This document shows, in pieces, positions 45,030 through 54,901 of a stretch of 64,000 bases of DNA. The translations under genes and the position numbers were made by a program. Source of the stretch: JAAZKI01 sp012799905 (lineage in GTDB: Bacteria > Verrucomicrobiota > Lentisphaeria > Oligosphaerales > Oligosphaeraceae); the NCBI GenBank assembly GCA_050949415.1, contig JBMNFR010000007.1, positions 1 through 64,000 on the forward strand, in the 5' to 3' direction. Under the pieces are notes generated by a model. It made no database searches. It was not told the DNA's origin and worked only from the letters and a program-made list of their open reading frames with translations. Every line of letters starts with the position of its first letter. Within the stretch, counting starts at the first letter, position 1.

Positions 45030-45066
45030 CGGCGGAGGTTGCAGCTAACGGCTGCGACCCCCGCCG
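45030..45066 (+). terminator. Possible terminator hairpin after the secreted protein gene
   Basis: CGGCGGAGGTTGCAGC pairs with GCTGCGACCCCCGCCG (two mismatches) around TAACG. There is no clear T-run, so it may be only a stable hairpin. Confidence 0.4.
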
Positions 45067-45108
45067 TGGTTCGTCTAATTTGGTTCGCAAAGAGGGCAGC
45101 ACGCGCTC

Positions 45109-45666
45109 TTATTTTCTGGTTTCGGCGGACATTTCTTGCTTGGGCGCTGCAGCGGCATTTTCAAGTTCGGACGCTGCGGCGGTATCTTCAAGTTCGTCAG
45201 CCATAAATTGTCCGGCCAGTTCATCCGGCGCCAGTGAAATCAGTTTTTGGAGCGCGCCCAGGGCGGCGGAGTCGACTTTCTCCAGCAGTCCCTGACGCAG
45301 CTCTGGGCGTTGTCGGCAGAGTCGATAGGCATTGGTCACCCGTTCCATGCATTCGCTGATGGGGTTGGGCAGCAAGTCCGCGTAACCGCGGGTATAACGG
45401 CGATGGTAGAGTTCCCGCAGCTGATTGTCGTAGTCGCCATTGATGAAGTTTTCCAGCTTTTCGCGGTAATAGAGTTCGCAATTCTCGGTCGGCCCCAGTT
45501 CCCATTTGCGGAAGGTCGACCAGTTCACGCCCAAAAAACGCGCAGCGCGGTGGTACGGCAGCCCGAGTTCGATCCGCTTTCGACGCAGCTGGCGGCGAAT
45601 CTGATCCGTGAAACGACCATTAAAGCTGATACGACGCTCCAAGGCCTTGTCTTGTCTTTTCGTCAT
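45109..45666 (-). CDS. Helix-turn-helix DNA-binding protein, unassigned
   Basis: About 185 residues from ATG 45666 (MTKRQDKALERR). The N-terminal third holds an XRE-like helix-turn-helix: QIRRQLRRKRIELGLPYHRA, then FLGVNWSTFRKWELG. The middle is helical (YHRRYTRGYADLLPN; NAYRLCRQRPELRQGL) and the C-terminal tail is Ala/Glu-rich and probably disordered (DELEDTAAASELENAAAAP). It ends convergently with the secreted glycosidase-like gene. Target and effector unknown. Confidence 0.75.
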   Translation of the reverse strand: MTKRQDKALERRISFNGRFTDQIRRQLRRKRIELGLPYHRAARFLGVNWSTFRKWELGPTENCELYYREKLENFINGDYDNQLRELYHRRYTRGYADLLPNPISECMERVTNAYRLCRQRPELRQGLLEKVDSAALGALQKLISLAPDELAGQFMADELEDTAAASELENAAAAPKQEMSAETRK

Positions 45667-46505
45667 GCTTTCCTTTCCGGTCATGCGTTGACCTCTGCGA
45701 GACTCTTAACGATGTTGCACTTTATGGAATGAATTGTTCATTCCTGATATTCTATTATATCCATAACATCTACAATTCAAGTGAGTTATTTGTTATTTTC
45801 GAAAGTTGCATAAATTATCATATTGAGTCATTCCAGGGCTTTGCCTCGGACTGAATTTGGCATTGTTTCGCCTACTCTTTCTAGCTTTGGCATCACTGAA
45901 GGACATGGATAAACTTGGGAAGACCACCGACGACACGGAAAAACACCCATATTCAAGGAAAAAGCGCATCAGGCATCGGAATTCTCTAGGACTAGAGCGA
46001 AAGTCAAGGAAAGTATAATTCCTGCGTGTAAGCTGAATCATGCTTAAGCACAAAGTGACTATGATTCTGCCGAAAACAGCTTGAAAAAGGGCGTGCAAAG
46101 GCCTATTTTTTTGCGGGTTCCAGAAATCAAGCCCCCCCACCCTAAGGGGGCCCCCATCCTATGGTCGCGCGCGAGGAAGCCACGGTCAGCGGTGTGAATG
46201 AGCATGAGTCCGTAGGAAAAGCTGTCAGCGCCACGCTTAAAGCGGCTTCAAGGGTCAAGGAACTTTTGGTATCTTGTCTTTTTGACGGTTCAATGAAGAA
46301 GAACTTGCCGTTAAGACGCCAAAAACATAATCGGTCAGTCTTCTGTAGTGCTTTTGCGAGGCGCCACTTTCGGGGCACGTCCATCCCCGGGCTGAAGTCT
46401 GGGTTAAGCATGGTTAAGCGTCTACGGCGCTAGGGGCGCATGACTGTAAGTTATGATGCAATTTTGCTGGCTGGAGGCATGTGCAGGACACGTGTCTTCG
46501 CGTCT

Positions 46506-46617
46506 CAGTCCACTTTCGTCCACGTCCACTTTTCACTAAAGTCCACTTCTGTCCACAGTCCATCGTCTACTAACGTCCATTAACGTCCACTAAAGTCCAT
46601 TGTCCACTGTCCATTGA
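46506..46617. repeat. Degenerate heptamer array of GTCCACT/GTCCATT units
   Basis: Repeated GTCCACT, GTCCATT and CTAAAGTCCA/CTAACGTCCA segments, spaced mostly by 7 or 14 bases. A shorter related run lies at 48905-48950. Confidence 0.8.
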
Positions 46618-46708
46618 AGCCCCTTGCCCAGGCGTTTGCCTTCGCCGTCACGGGAAGCGACACGCATCCGCAATCTGCTATCTGCCAATTAGTTACAATG
46701 GCTTAAAT

Positions 46709-46737
46709 TTGACAGTCATAATTTGACATGCTATAAT
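46709..46737 (+). promoter_or_regulatory. Perfect consensus sigma70 promoter
   Basis: TTGACA (46709-46714), 17-base spacer, TATAAT (46732-46737): every position matches the consensus. The next gene on this strand starts at 46948, giving a leader of about 200 bases. Confidence 0.85.
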
Positions 46738-46947
46738 ACCGCAAAAACATCGGCAAGATTCTTATTTATAGATTAGCCTGGTTTCATCCGCCATAGCTTC
46801 ATCCATCCCAACTTATCAAACAGCGGTGTCCTGGCCACGGCGTGCATTCTATCAGCGCCAATGCCCCCCTACACCGGATTGCAGCAGTAGGAGTCAGATG
46901 TCAGTTTTTCATGCCGGTTGAAAATTATTGCACAAGGAGGGTGAACC

Positions 46948-47588
46948 ATGGCAAAAAATCTTTATTTTTTACTGATAGCATTTGCATGTTTTTTCTGCGT
47001 AGGTTGTTGTGCATTTTCATTTGCAGAGCGTAAACTTCATCAAAGCGGCAACATCATCGTTAAGAATAGGTTGCGATTTGGAGACAGTAAATTGCATGAA
47101 ACGCAACTAAGCAATGACGAAACAGTAAAAATAGCAATAAGAAGGGGCTATTGGACAAGTGATCTTTATTTTAGATTTAACGTAAATAAAGGATGTTTTT
47201 TTTATCAGGCGAAAATGGGAAACTTGCATTCTTGCCAGACCAAGTCACAATTGACATCTCCCATGAAGATGATTCCATGCTTGTATGTAACGGAACATTC
47301 AGGCGTCATGATAGCATTTATGGAATTTATGTCCAAGGATATAAACGCAACTTCCCAATATTGTCAGAGGCAAAATTATATCTTAGGGCAACTGATCTTT
47401 TATTTGATATAAAACCTTTCCAGGATTTACGAATAAAAAATTCAAAAATTGCTTATTATCCATTATTAAATCTGGAAACATCCATTGATAAAAAATTTAT
47501 ATATATTGAGCTTCCTTTAGCTGCAAGTGATGATTTTGATGGGAGCGTAGAAATCTGGGTTAGCTATAATTGGTACAATGATTTATAA
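46948..47588 (+). pseudogene. AT-rich secreted/lipoprotein-like gene with a frameshift at a T8 run
   Basis: It starts at ATG 46948 after AAGGAGG, with a hydrophobic N-terminus containing FVGCCAF-like cysteines (LLIAFACFFCVGCCAFSF), a possible lipoprotein signal. The first frame is coherent to about 47195; the second frame (from 47193) continues coherently to 47588 (DQVTIDISHEDDSML ... EIWVSYNWYNDL). They meet at T8 (47196-47203); one extra T, or a -1 shift on T-TTT-TTT, would join them into about 213 residues. No family recognised. Base composition is much more AT-rich than in neighbouring genes, and an IS element follows directly. Confidence 0.65.
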
Positions 47589-48744
47589 GTGTTGTTTTCC
47601 TATCTATCATCTATACTCATTTAGGCGCGATGTCAAGCCCTACCATGCCCGCGACCGCCAGATCCGCGGCCAAGGCATAGGCCCCAACAAGCTCATCCTC
47701 GAAGTTGCAGTCCATCGGATCTATTGCCGGAAGTGCGGGAGTCGCTCCTATGAAAATCTGGAATTCCTCCCCCACCCCAAGAGTCGCATTACCCGCTCCC
47801 TGGCCCGTACCATCCTTGAACTGCGAAGGGAAATGAGCCTGAGCGCCATCTCCAGGTACTACGGCCTGGACTGGGATACAGTCAAGAATTTGGAGAAAGA
47901 CTGGCTGACCAGGAAATACCGTCGGATTCGCATGTCTGATGTCCGCATCATCGGCATCGACGAGATTCACGTCGGGCATGAATGGGTTGATGGCAAGAGG
48001 CGGCAAAAGTACATGACCGTGGTTCGGGACATGGAAAGCGGGGCGGTGCTGTTCACCGGCGACGGCAAGGGCAGCGAGGCATTGACTCCCTTCAATGCCC
48101 GGATCAACCGGTTCAGGGCCAACATCGAGGCGGTCTGCATGGACATGAGCAATGCCTACGCCAAGTGGGTGAGGGACAACCTTCTCAATGCGACGGTGGT
48201 CTATGACCACTTCCACGTCATTCAGCTGATGAACCAGAAGCTGGACCAGGTACGCAGGAAAGTCCAGGGCATGATGGAGGAGGAAGCTCACCAGCGGCTG
48301 AAGGGGAAGCGCTGGCTGCTCCTGCACAAGGCAGACAACCTCACGGATGACGAAAGGCTCGAGGTGGAGGAGCTCCGGCATGTCTCCCAGGACCTCCATG
48401 ACGCCTGGACGATGAAGGAGTACCTGATCAAAATCTATCAATTGGCCGATGACGAGAACGAGGCGCGGCAGCTGCTGGCTACATGGGCAGGCGTTTGCCG
48501 GCGCATGGACATCCCCGAGCTGAATACGATGGGAAGGACCGTTGAAAGGCATTTGGATGGAATCTGCGCCTACTGGAAGTTTGACCGGTTGACCAACGCA
48601 GCCTCCGAGGGGTTCAACAACAAGATACGGCACCTGATTGCACAAGCCTACGGATATCGTGACTATGAGTACTTAAAACTGAAAGTTTATGAATTGCCGT
48701 CAATGGTGCTAACCAAGAGAATGCTGAGTTCCTGCTCAAAATGA
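47578..48744 (+). pseudogene. ISL3-family transposase, N-terminally truncated
   Basis: 388-codon open frame. Its first ~16 codons lie in the preceding AT-rich gene; transposase similarity starts about residue 17. Present: second half of the N-terminal zinc finger (IYCRKCGS), the HTH region (MSLSAISRYYGLDWDTVKNLE), and the DDE residues in GIDEIHVGHEW, VCMDMSNAYAKWV and AASEGFNNKIRHL. The first CPxCG half of the zinc finger is missing, so DNA binding is probably lost although the frame is otherwise intact. Full-length relatives are about 400-430 residues. Confidence 0.85.
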
Positions 48745-48774
48745 CCATGTTTTTTCGCAAAACCCGGAAGAGCC
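47625..48774 (+). mobile_element. ISL3-family insertion sequence, left end missing
   Basis: The composition changes abruptly from AT-rich to GC-rich at about 47625-47640. The right end is visible as CGCAAAACCCGGAAGAGCC (to 48774), the inverse of GGCTCTTCCGGGTTTTGCG, fitting the GGxTCTT ends of ISL3 elements. No matching left end is found, and the transposase lacks its N-terminus, so the left part of the element was lost. Confidence 0.7.
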
Positions 48775-48832
48775 CTAAGAACTTAATTTTTCAACCTAAA
48801 AAGCAGTTAGATTTTGGGCATGGATTGGTCAG

Positions 48833-48950
48833 TGTTTATGTTTCGTCCTTTCAGGACTCAAAACATTATACGCCTTACCCAGGGCTGTGTTCTGACGGCT
48901 CCGTTAAAGTCTATTTCCGTCCACAGTCCATTGTCCACTGTCCACTAAAG
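48833..48950. repeat. Single arm of the palindromic element plus GTCCACT heptamers
   Basis: 48833-48900 (GTGTTTATGTTTCGTCCTTT ... CCCAGGGCTGTGTTCTGACG) matches, inverted, the arm at 14245-14353. It is followed by GTCCACAGTCCATTGTCCAC-type heptamers (48905-48950). No gene is visible in 48775-49159. Confidence 0.75.
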
Positions 48951-49159
48951 CGCCTTATCCGGGTAGTCTTGGCGCCGCAACTTGCCGAAACTCCGAGCAT
49001 CAATGGGTGACTTGCCGCGCTAAAGTGAAAATTTGGCCGTTTGTCCTGCGAAATGTGATAAATAGGGGTTATGGTATAACTATGAACACACGCTGCTTCC
49101 GGTGACAGTCGCCGAAAGCAGCGTGATGAAGTTTGGATGCCTGTGAGGAGAAATACAAG

Positions 49160-50251
49160 ATGAAGGATGCCTGTATTGCTGGATTTGGGGAAGTCATGCT
49201 GCGACTTTGTCCAGCTGGAAAAAGTCGTTTTGCCCAGGTTCTGCCTGGGGCTCTGGAAGCCACGTTTGGCGGCGGGGAGGCTAATGTCTGCGCCTCGGTG
49301 GCGATGTTAGGCGGTCGCAGCCGTTATTTGACGGCGCTGCCGAACCATCCTATCGCCCGCGCGTTCACTGCGCAGATGGCTGGCCTTGGGGTGGACGTGT
49401 CACACATTCATTTTGACACAGTCGGTCGGATGGGCGTGTATTTTGCTGAGCATGGCTCGAACATGCGTGGTAGCAATGTCCTCTATGATCGCGATGGTGC
49501 GACGATTTCGCTGCTGGGGCCGGAAGCGTATGATTTTGCTGCCATGTTGACCGGAGTCAGCCACTTGCATTTGACCGGGATTACACCGGCTTTGACCAAG
49601 AACGCCTACGCATCGACCCTGGCGATTGCCAAGCAGGCTGTCCAGATGGGCATTACAGTGTCCGTCGACCTGAATTATCGCAAGAAATTGTGGAATTGGG
49701 AGGAGGGCACCAAAAAGAACGTCCTGGCTGGCCGTTGCATGGCCGAGATCGTTGCCTTGGCTGATATCATCATCGGCAACGAAGAAGACGCCGCCGATGT
49801 GTTTGGCATTCATGCGGCGGGCACGTCGGTTGAGGGCGGCAAGCTGAATATCGCTGCTTACCAGGATGTCGCCACCCAGCTTTCTAGTCGCTTCCCGCGC
49901 GCTCGTTTTGTTGCCATCACGCTGCGGGAGAGTTTTTCCGCCGATTACAACAAATGGGGCGGGATGCTGTATGACTGCCGCGCCCAGCAGGCGTACTGGG
50001 CGCCGGTAGATGCTTCTGGCCGCTATACGCCGTATGAGATTGGCGCCATCGTTGACCGTTTTGGCGGGGGTGATTCTTTCTGCGCCGGGCTTCTGGTCGC
50101 GTTGGCGGAAATGCCTCCGGCCGATGCCATTCGTTTTGCTGTCGCTGCCAGTGCGCTCAAGCACACTATCCGCGGCGATTTTAATTATTCCAGCCGTTCC
50201 GAGGTCGAGGCCCTCATGGGCGGCAGTACATCAGGGAGAGTGAAGCGATGA
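49160..50251 (+). CDS. kdgK: 2-keto-3-deoxygluconate kinase (PfkB family)
   Basis: 363 residues from ATG 49160 with GAGGAG upstream. PfkB features: GFGEVMLRLCPAG at the start, FGGGEANVCASVAMLG, VSVDLNYRKKLW and the C-terminal GAIVDRFGGGDSFCAGLL (catalytic Asp). It would phosphorylate 2-keto-3-deoxygluconate to KDPG. Its stop overlaps the aldolase start (ATGA, 50248-50251), which strongly supports the KDG to KDPG to pyruvate plus glyceraldehyde-3-phosphate route. Confidence 0.9.
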   Translation: MKDACIAGFGEVMLRLCPAGKSRFAQVLPGALEATFGGGEANVCASVAMLGGRSRYLTALPNHPIARAFTAQMAGLGVDVSHIHFDTVGRMGVYFAEHGSNMRGSNVLYDRDGATISLLGPEAYDFAAMLTGVSHLHLTGITPALTKNAYASTLAIAKQAVQMGITVSVDLNYRKKLWNWEEGTKKNVLAGRCMAEIVALADIIIGNEEDAADVFGIHAAGTSVEGGKLNIAAYQDVATQLSSRFPRARFVAITLRESFSADYNKWGGMLYDCRAQQAYWAPVDASGRYTPYEIGAIVDRFGGGDSFCAGLLVALAEMPPADAIRFAVAASALKHTIRGDFNYSSRSEVEALMGGSTSGRVKR

Positions 50252-50892
50252 ATAATAAAGAACGTTTTCGGGATGGTTTGCGGGCTATGCCGATCATAGC
50301 GATTCTGCGCGGCATCACGCCGGATGAAATTCCCGCAGTCTGTGACCAGCTTTGGGAAGCCGGCATCACTTTGCTGGAGGTTCCCCTCAACAGCCCAAAT
50401 GCCATGCAGAGCATCAGGCTGGCTGTGCAGCACGTCGGCGAACGGCAGTTGGTCGGCGGCGGGACGGCACTGACCCCGGCCGAAGTCCATGCCGTGGCAG
50501 ACGCTGGCGGGAAATTTATCGTGTCGCCTAACACGAGTTCCGACGTCATCTGGGAGACGATCGCCAATGCGATGGTTTCCATCCCCGGCTTTTTGACTCC
50601 GAGCGAGGGGTTTGCCGCACTCAAGGCTGGCGCTCATTACTTGAAGCTCTTCCCAGCCAGGCCATTTGGCAGGGCTTATGTGCGCGATCTCCAAATTGTG
50701 CTTAAAGCCCCGATTTTGGCTGTGGGCGGCGTCGGCATTGACGACATGGCGGAATTCCTGGGCCTGTGCGTCGGCGTCGGCATTGGCTCGGCTTTGTACA
50801 AGCCTGGAAGCACCCCGGAGGAAGTCGGGGCCAGGGCCAGGGAACTGACGGCGCGTTGCCGCCAGTTGCTTGACACGGGCAAGCAAGCCTAA
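50248..50892 (+). CDS. eda: 2-keto-3-deoxy-6-phosphogluconate aldolase
   Basis: 214 residues, the family's size. MPIIAILRGITPDEIP, LEVPLNSPNAM (Glu general base), and the Schiff-base Lys in HYLKLFPARPFG are all present. It cleaves KDPG (and often KDPGal) into pyruvate and glyceraldehyde-3-phosphate. Overlap with kdgK implies translational coupling. With the secreted GH10-like protein downstream, the operon is likely used for uronate-containing polysaccharides. Confidence 0.92.
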   Translation: MNNKERFRDGLRAMPIIAILRGITPDEIPAVCDQLWEAGITLLEVPLNSPNAMQSIRLAVQHVGERQLVGGGTALTPAEVHAVADAGGKFIVSPNTSSDVIWETIANAMVSIPGFLTPSEGFAALKAGAHYLKLFPARPFGRAYVRDLQIVLKAPILAVGGVGIDDMAEFLGLCVGVGIGSALYKPGSTPEEVGARARELTARCRQLLDTGKQA

Positions 50893-50998
50893 GAGTTGAG
50901 ACTGGCCTGCTGAAGCTTGAATAGGCGTGCTCCCATGCGTGGGCTGGGAGCGCGCTTTGAACGACTCCTAACCATCAACATTTATGAGCGGAGGAACC

Positions 50999-53212
50999 AT
51001 GACGAGAAGCCGTGGCATTTTCTTCCTGTCGGTATTGGCTTGGGTTGTTTGTGCAAGCAGAGGAGCTGGTCAAATGAAAAGCGTGGATGCGATCAGGGCT
51101 GAACGGCGCGAATTGGCGCAAAGCCGGCCGCGAGTGATCATCAACAACGACGGCTGCGATCTCCTGTACTACCCAAAGAACAAGCCCCTGACGCCGGAGA
51201 CGTTCCTGGCGTTGCGTACAACCGGCCTGGCTGACAAGGAGTTGACGACGATCTCCTATTGCACCATCAGCTCTGGGTTCAGCTACTTCACGCACGGCAC
51301 CCGGGTGGGGACGGTGTTGACCAAAAACATGGACAACCCGAAAGCCATCAACGCGACCGCTGACTTTCTCGCCCAGGGACAGGACCCGTTGCGGCTCGTT
51401 GTCGATTTTGCGCAGAATCATGGCTTTGAGGGCTTCTGGTGTTTCCGCATGAATGATACGCATGACGCGGCGCATCGGCCTGACAAGCCCTACAAGCTGT
51501 TCCCGCCGTTGAAGGAAGAGCATCCCGAATGGCTGGTCGGGACGGTCGGCGTGAAGCAGGCCTGCGGCACTTGGTCGTCGGTCGATTACGCCCGGCCGGA
51601 AATCAGGGAGCTGGCTTTGCAGTACGTGGAGGAAGTCTGCCGGAACTATCCGGTGGATGGCATTGAGCTTGACTTCTGTCGGCATTTGTGCTACTTCAAA
51701 AGCGTTGCCCAGGGCGGCCGTGCCACCGAGGCGGAAATTACGGCCATGAATGAATTGATGCTGCGCATCCGGGCTGTGACTGACCGGGAAGGCGCACGTC
51801 GCGGCAAGCCCATCCTGATCGCCGTGCGAGTGCCGGATGACGCGGAGTACAGCCGGGCCATCGGGCTGGATGTTGAATACTGGATGTCCAACGATATCGC
51901 TGACTTCTATATTGGCTCCGACTATTTTCAGCTGCGGCCCTGGGAGGATTGGGTGGCTCTGGGCCGTCGGCACGGCGTGAAGGTGCTGGCTGGCTTGAGC
52001 GAGAGTCGGGTCAGGAATGAGGACAAGCGCTTTCGGCGCGGGAGCCAGTGGAGCTACCGCGCGCGTCTGGCGCGCGCCTGGGCCGCCGGGGTGGACGGCA
52101 TCTACATTTTCAATGTGTTCAATCCGCAGACAGCGTTTTTCCGGGAATGCGGCGGGCCGCAGTCGGTCGCCGGCAAAACCAAGCATTACTTTGCCACCAT
52201 CCGGGACGGTCGCCCCACGCGCTATCTCGCGGGCGGAGATGCATTCCGCAGGCTGCCGATTTTGACGCCTTTGCAGCCGTGGAATATTGTCAGCGGGAGG
52301 CCGCGCACGCTGACAATGACTATCAGTGAACCGGACGGGGCGCGAGAACATGGGCGTTTCGCCGCGCATCTCCGAGTGGGAGAAAAGGCCGCCGAGCTTG
52401 TTGACAAGATCGACGTGCATGTCAACGGCGTCCGCCTGGAAGGTGCTGCCGTTGCTGGCGAGTGGCTTGATTTCCCGGTTCCCGCTGCTGCTCTTCGTCA
52501 TGGCGGCAACGAGATCGTCTTTGCCGCCGCCGCAGACCCAGAGCCGCCGGCTGGACAGGACGTTGTCTGGAAAGTCGAATACGATTGCCAAAAGGTGATG
52601 ACATATCCTGCACAGCTGCCTTGGCGACGGCTGTTTAAAGAATGCAAGTGGCTGGAGGAAGTCCGTGACGGCTGCCTGGTGCTGGCCGACCGGGACAGTG
52701 CACCCGGCAGCATTCCGCATCTGGCCTATCCCTGGAACGCCGATTCAACCGGGAGCAATGTGGTGGAAGTTCGCTTGAAAGTCATTTCCAGCACCGCACC
52801 GGAGGCCGTCTGCGTCCGCATCGCTGACAACAGCCACGTTGAAATGATTACCTTTGAGCCCGGGCGGGTTGGGCTGAGCTTTGCCGGCATGACAGCTGAC
52901 TTTCCGGCCGGTGACGACTTCCATACTTATCGGATTGTCAGCTGCGGCAAGGATGTGCAGGTGTATGCGGACGGCAAGCTGCTTTTGGACGGCGCCGGCA
53001 AATTCACCACTTCGGTTGAGGATCAGTCGCGATGGCTGCCATTGGCTCATGGCTTGCAGGAGTGGAACCGCAGGATGGTTTATTTCGGCTCAGCCAGTGA
53101 AGCCGGCCAAGGCGAGGCGCATTGGCAGTTCATGCGCTTCCGGGATTCCGGCAATTCGCTGGTGCTGAAGGACTTTGTTCTCAGCGTCGACTACAACGCC
53201 CCCAAGCAGTGA
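50999..53212 (+). CDS. Secreted GH10-like (GHL10) TIM-barrel protein
   Basis: 737 residues from ATG 50999, directly after GCGGAGGAACC. Signal peptide about 1-24 (GIFFLSVLAWVVCASRGAG). A TIM-barrel domain (about 45-400) has YPVDGIELDFCRHLCYF near residues 217-233, similar to the putative-glycosidase (GHL10) family, and YWMSNDIADFYIGSDYF. The C-terminal ~300 residues are beta-sandwiches, one resembling a LamG/concanavalin-like module (FHTYRIVSCGKDVQVYADGK). Catalytic function is unproven in this family. It lies 106 bases downstream of eda on the same strand, in a likely uronic-sugar utilisation operon. Confidence 0.78.
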   Translation: MTRSRGIFFLSVLAWVVCASRGAGQMKSVDAIRAERRELAQSRPRVIINNDGCDLLYYPKNKPLTPETFLALRTTGLADKELTTISYCTISSGFSYFTHGTRVGTVLTKNMDNPKAINATADFLAQGQDPLRLVVDFAQNHGFEGFWCFRMNDTHDAAHRPDKPYKLFPPLKEEHPEWLVGTVGVKQACGTWSSVDYARPEIRELALQYVEEVCRNYPVDGIELDFCRHLCYFKSVAQGGRATEAEITAMNELMLRIRAVTDREGARRGKPILIAVRVPDDAEYSRAIGLDVEYWMSNDIADFYIGSDYFQLRPWEDWVALGRRHGVKVLAGLSESRVRNEDKRFRRGSQWSYRARLARAWAAGVDGIYIFNVFNPQTAFFRECGGPQSVAGKTKHYFATIRDGRPTRYLAGGDAFRRLPILTPLQPWNIVSGRPRTLTMTISEPDGAREHGRFAAHLRVGEKAAELVDKIDVHVNGVRLEGAAVAGEWLDFPVPAAALRHGGNEIVFAAAADPEPPAGQDVVWKVEYDCQKVMTYPAQLPWRRLFKECKWLEEVRDGCLVLADRDSAPGSIPHLAYPWNADSTGSNVVEVRLKVISSTAPEAVCVRIADNSHVEMITFEPGRVGLSFAGMTADFPAGDDFHTYRIVSCGKDVQVYADGKLLLDGAGKFTTSVEDQSRWLPLAHGLQEWNRRMVYFGSASEAGQGEAHWQFMRFRDSGNSLVLKDFVLSVDYNAPKQ

Positions 53213-53319
53213 GCCAGGATGCCGCTGCGCTTTGCCTGTAGGCGCCGTACGTAGTACTGTACAGGCTTGCATGTTGGCTTTTAGCCGCAGCGACGCTCTG
53301 TGAGAATGGATATCCAGGC

Positions 53320-54898
53320 TCAATAGAGCGGATGCGGATTTGCCGCATCGGTCATTTCTTTCACAAGATTGCTGTAAATTTCCTTGTATCGCTCAAGCAG
53401 TTTTTTCTTTGGGGCATCAGGCGGAACATAAACAAAAAAGTAATACAAATCATAAACATCCGTCTGCGGAAGCACACATTTTAAGTTGATTTTTTCCAAT
53501 CCAATTGTGGAATTTTCAATTGATATATTAATATCTTGTAAAGCATGCTCTATTTTTTTGATTTTTTTGGGTTCTAGAACTAAAAAGTTATGTTCTGGTG
53601 AAAGTGTTTCTTTGGTTTTTTTCTGAATAGCTCCCCAAAGACTATTGTAAAATTTTTTATGGGATTCTTTTGAGGCTCCTGTTGGTGGGCTTGGCGGAGG
53701 AAATAGACTTGCAAATTCGGGAACCGACTTCCATAGAGGTTCCAAATGTCCTTTTCGTGTCAGAACTTGCTCAGCTGATTTAAATCTACCATGTTTTTTT
53801 ATTATGTTATCATATTTTTTTATTAAATAAATAATATCGCCATCAGTTGGCATAAATATCCTGTCATCACCAATATAAAATGGCGTAAAAAAGCGTTCTG
53901 GAGAAAATATTTGCTCTGCTACTTTGGCTGCCTTTTCTATATCGTTTATGTCCTCCTCATATTTTGGTGCCATTGAAGTCATTAATTTCAGCATGGCATC
54001 GTGTAAAATATGATTAAAATATGCGACTTTATGGTGGGGAAGAATCCATTGATAAATAAAATCACGTGCTTTTACTGCATTTATCAGACTGCTTAATGAC
54101 TGGTTCTTTATTTCGATGTCGCCGGTGTCCCAATTTAATTTAATGCCATTGAGCAATCGGATCATGTCAACTCTGGCATTGCTTACTCCGGAAGCCCATG
54201 TGTCTCTTAATAAATAATCTAGGCGGTCAACGTCAATTATAAAACCGTTAATTAACGGGATTAAAAAATTATAAATTTTTGCTTCATAATTGTCTTTTGT
54301 TTTTACTATATTTTTTACACCGGTTATCATTCTTGCAAACTGTTCAGCATCTACGCTGTGGGTTTTAAACTTTTGCTTAAAATATCTTGCTCCCACATAA
54401 GCACTTGCTAGTTCGTGTATAGATGGATAGTTTTCAGCGCTATCCAAGTCTTTAGGAAAATCCGTGTTTTTAAAAAAAGTTTTAATTTTATTTTTTACTA
54501 TATCATTACAATGGGTTTTTGTGATATCTTCTCCAGTATGAGAAAACGGTGAATGGGCGCAGTCATGTAATAAAGCGGCAATGAAGAAAGTATTTTTTAT
54601 CTTTTTTAAAAAAAAATTCAGCATTACAAGGCGCAATTTTATCTTTGCAATACGCAACGATATCATTTTCTAAAACTGAATATATCTGAGTCGCTAAATG
54701 ATATGTTCCTAAACTGTGTATGAATCGATCATGCCTAGCCCCTGGATACAAACATCGTATAGATGTTTGCTCTATTGATCGCAATCTTTGAAAAAGTTCT
54801 GTATCTATGAAATCAGAACACAAAGATGATGGTATTTTAATATAATTATGAACTGGGTCACGAAACAGTTTTTCTTTATCAATTTTGTTCGCAGTCAT
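53320..54898 (-). pseudogene. HD-superfamily phosphohydrolase (COG1078-like), frameshifted at a T9A6 run
   Basis: Two frames make one protein of about 525 residues. The 5' part (54898 to about 54610) has FRDPVHNYIKIP, RLRSIEQTSIRCLYPGARHDRFIHSLGTYHLA, the classic start of COG1078-type HD proteins. The 3' part continues IAALLHDCAHSPFSHTGE with the HD dyad, then a long AT-rich body. They are out of register at 54602-54616 (T9 then A6 on the coding strand); removing one base joins them. Family members hydrolyse dNTPs or other nucleotides. Very AT-rich compared with the surroundings, which suggests horizontal acquisition. Confidence 0.75.
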
Positions 54899-54901
54899 AA
54901 A

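Larger units (their letters stand above)
45667..46947. other. Long gene-poor region with repeats and leader of the next gene
   Basis: About 1.3 kb with no credible gene. It contains a GC hairpin-like CCCCC...GGGGG around 46127-46153, a CCCGGGCTGAAG motif near 46385, GTCCACT/GTCCATT heptamers (46506-46617) and a consensus promoter (46709-46737). Frames of 89-115 residues on either strand lack start signals, family matches or coding character. Confidence 0.7.

Noticed and set aside
45793..46140. 115-codon minus-strand frame
   Set aside because: No ribosome-binding site, no domain, and composition unlike coding DNA here.
46142..46433. About 90-codon frames on both strands (possible IS remnant)
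   Set aside because: No recognisable transposase motif; they mirror each other and lack start signals.
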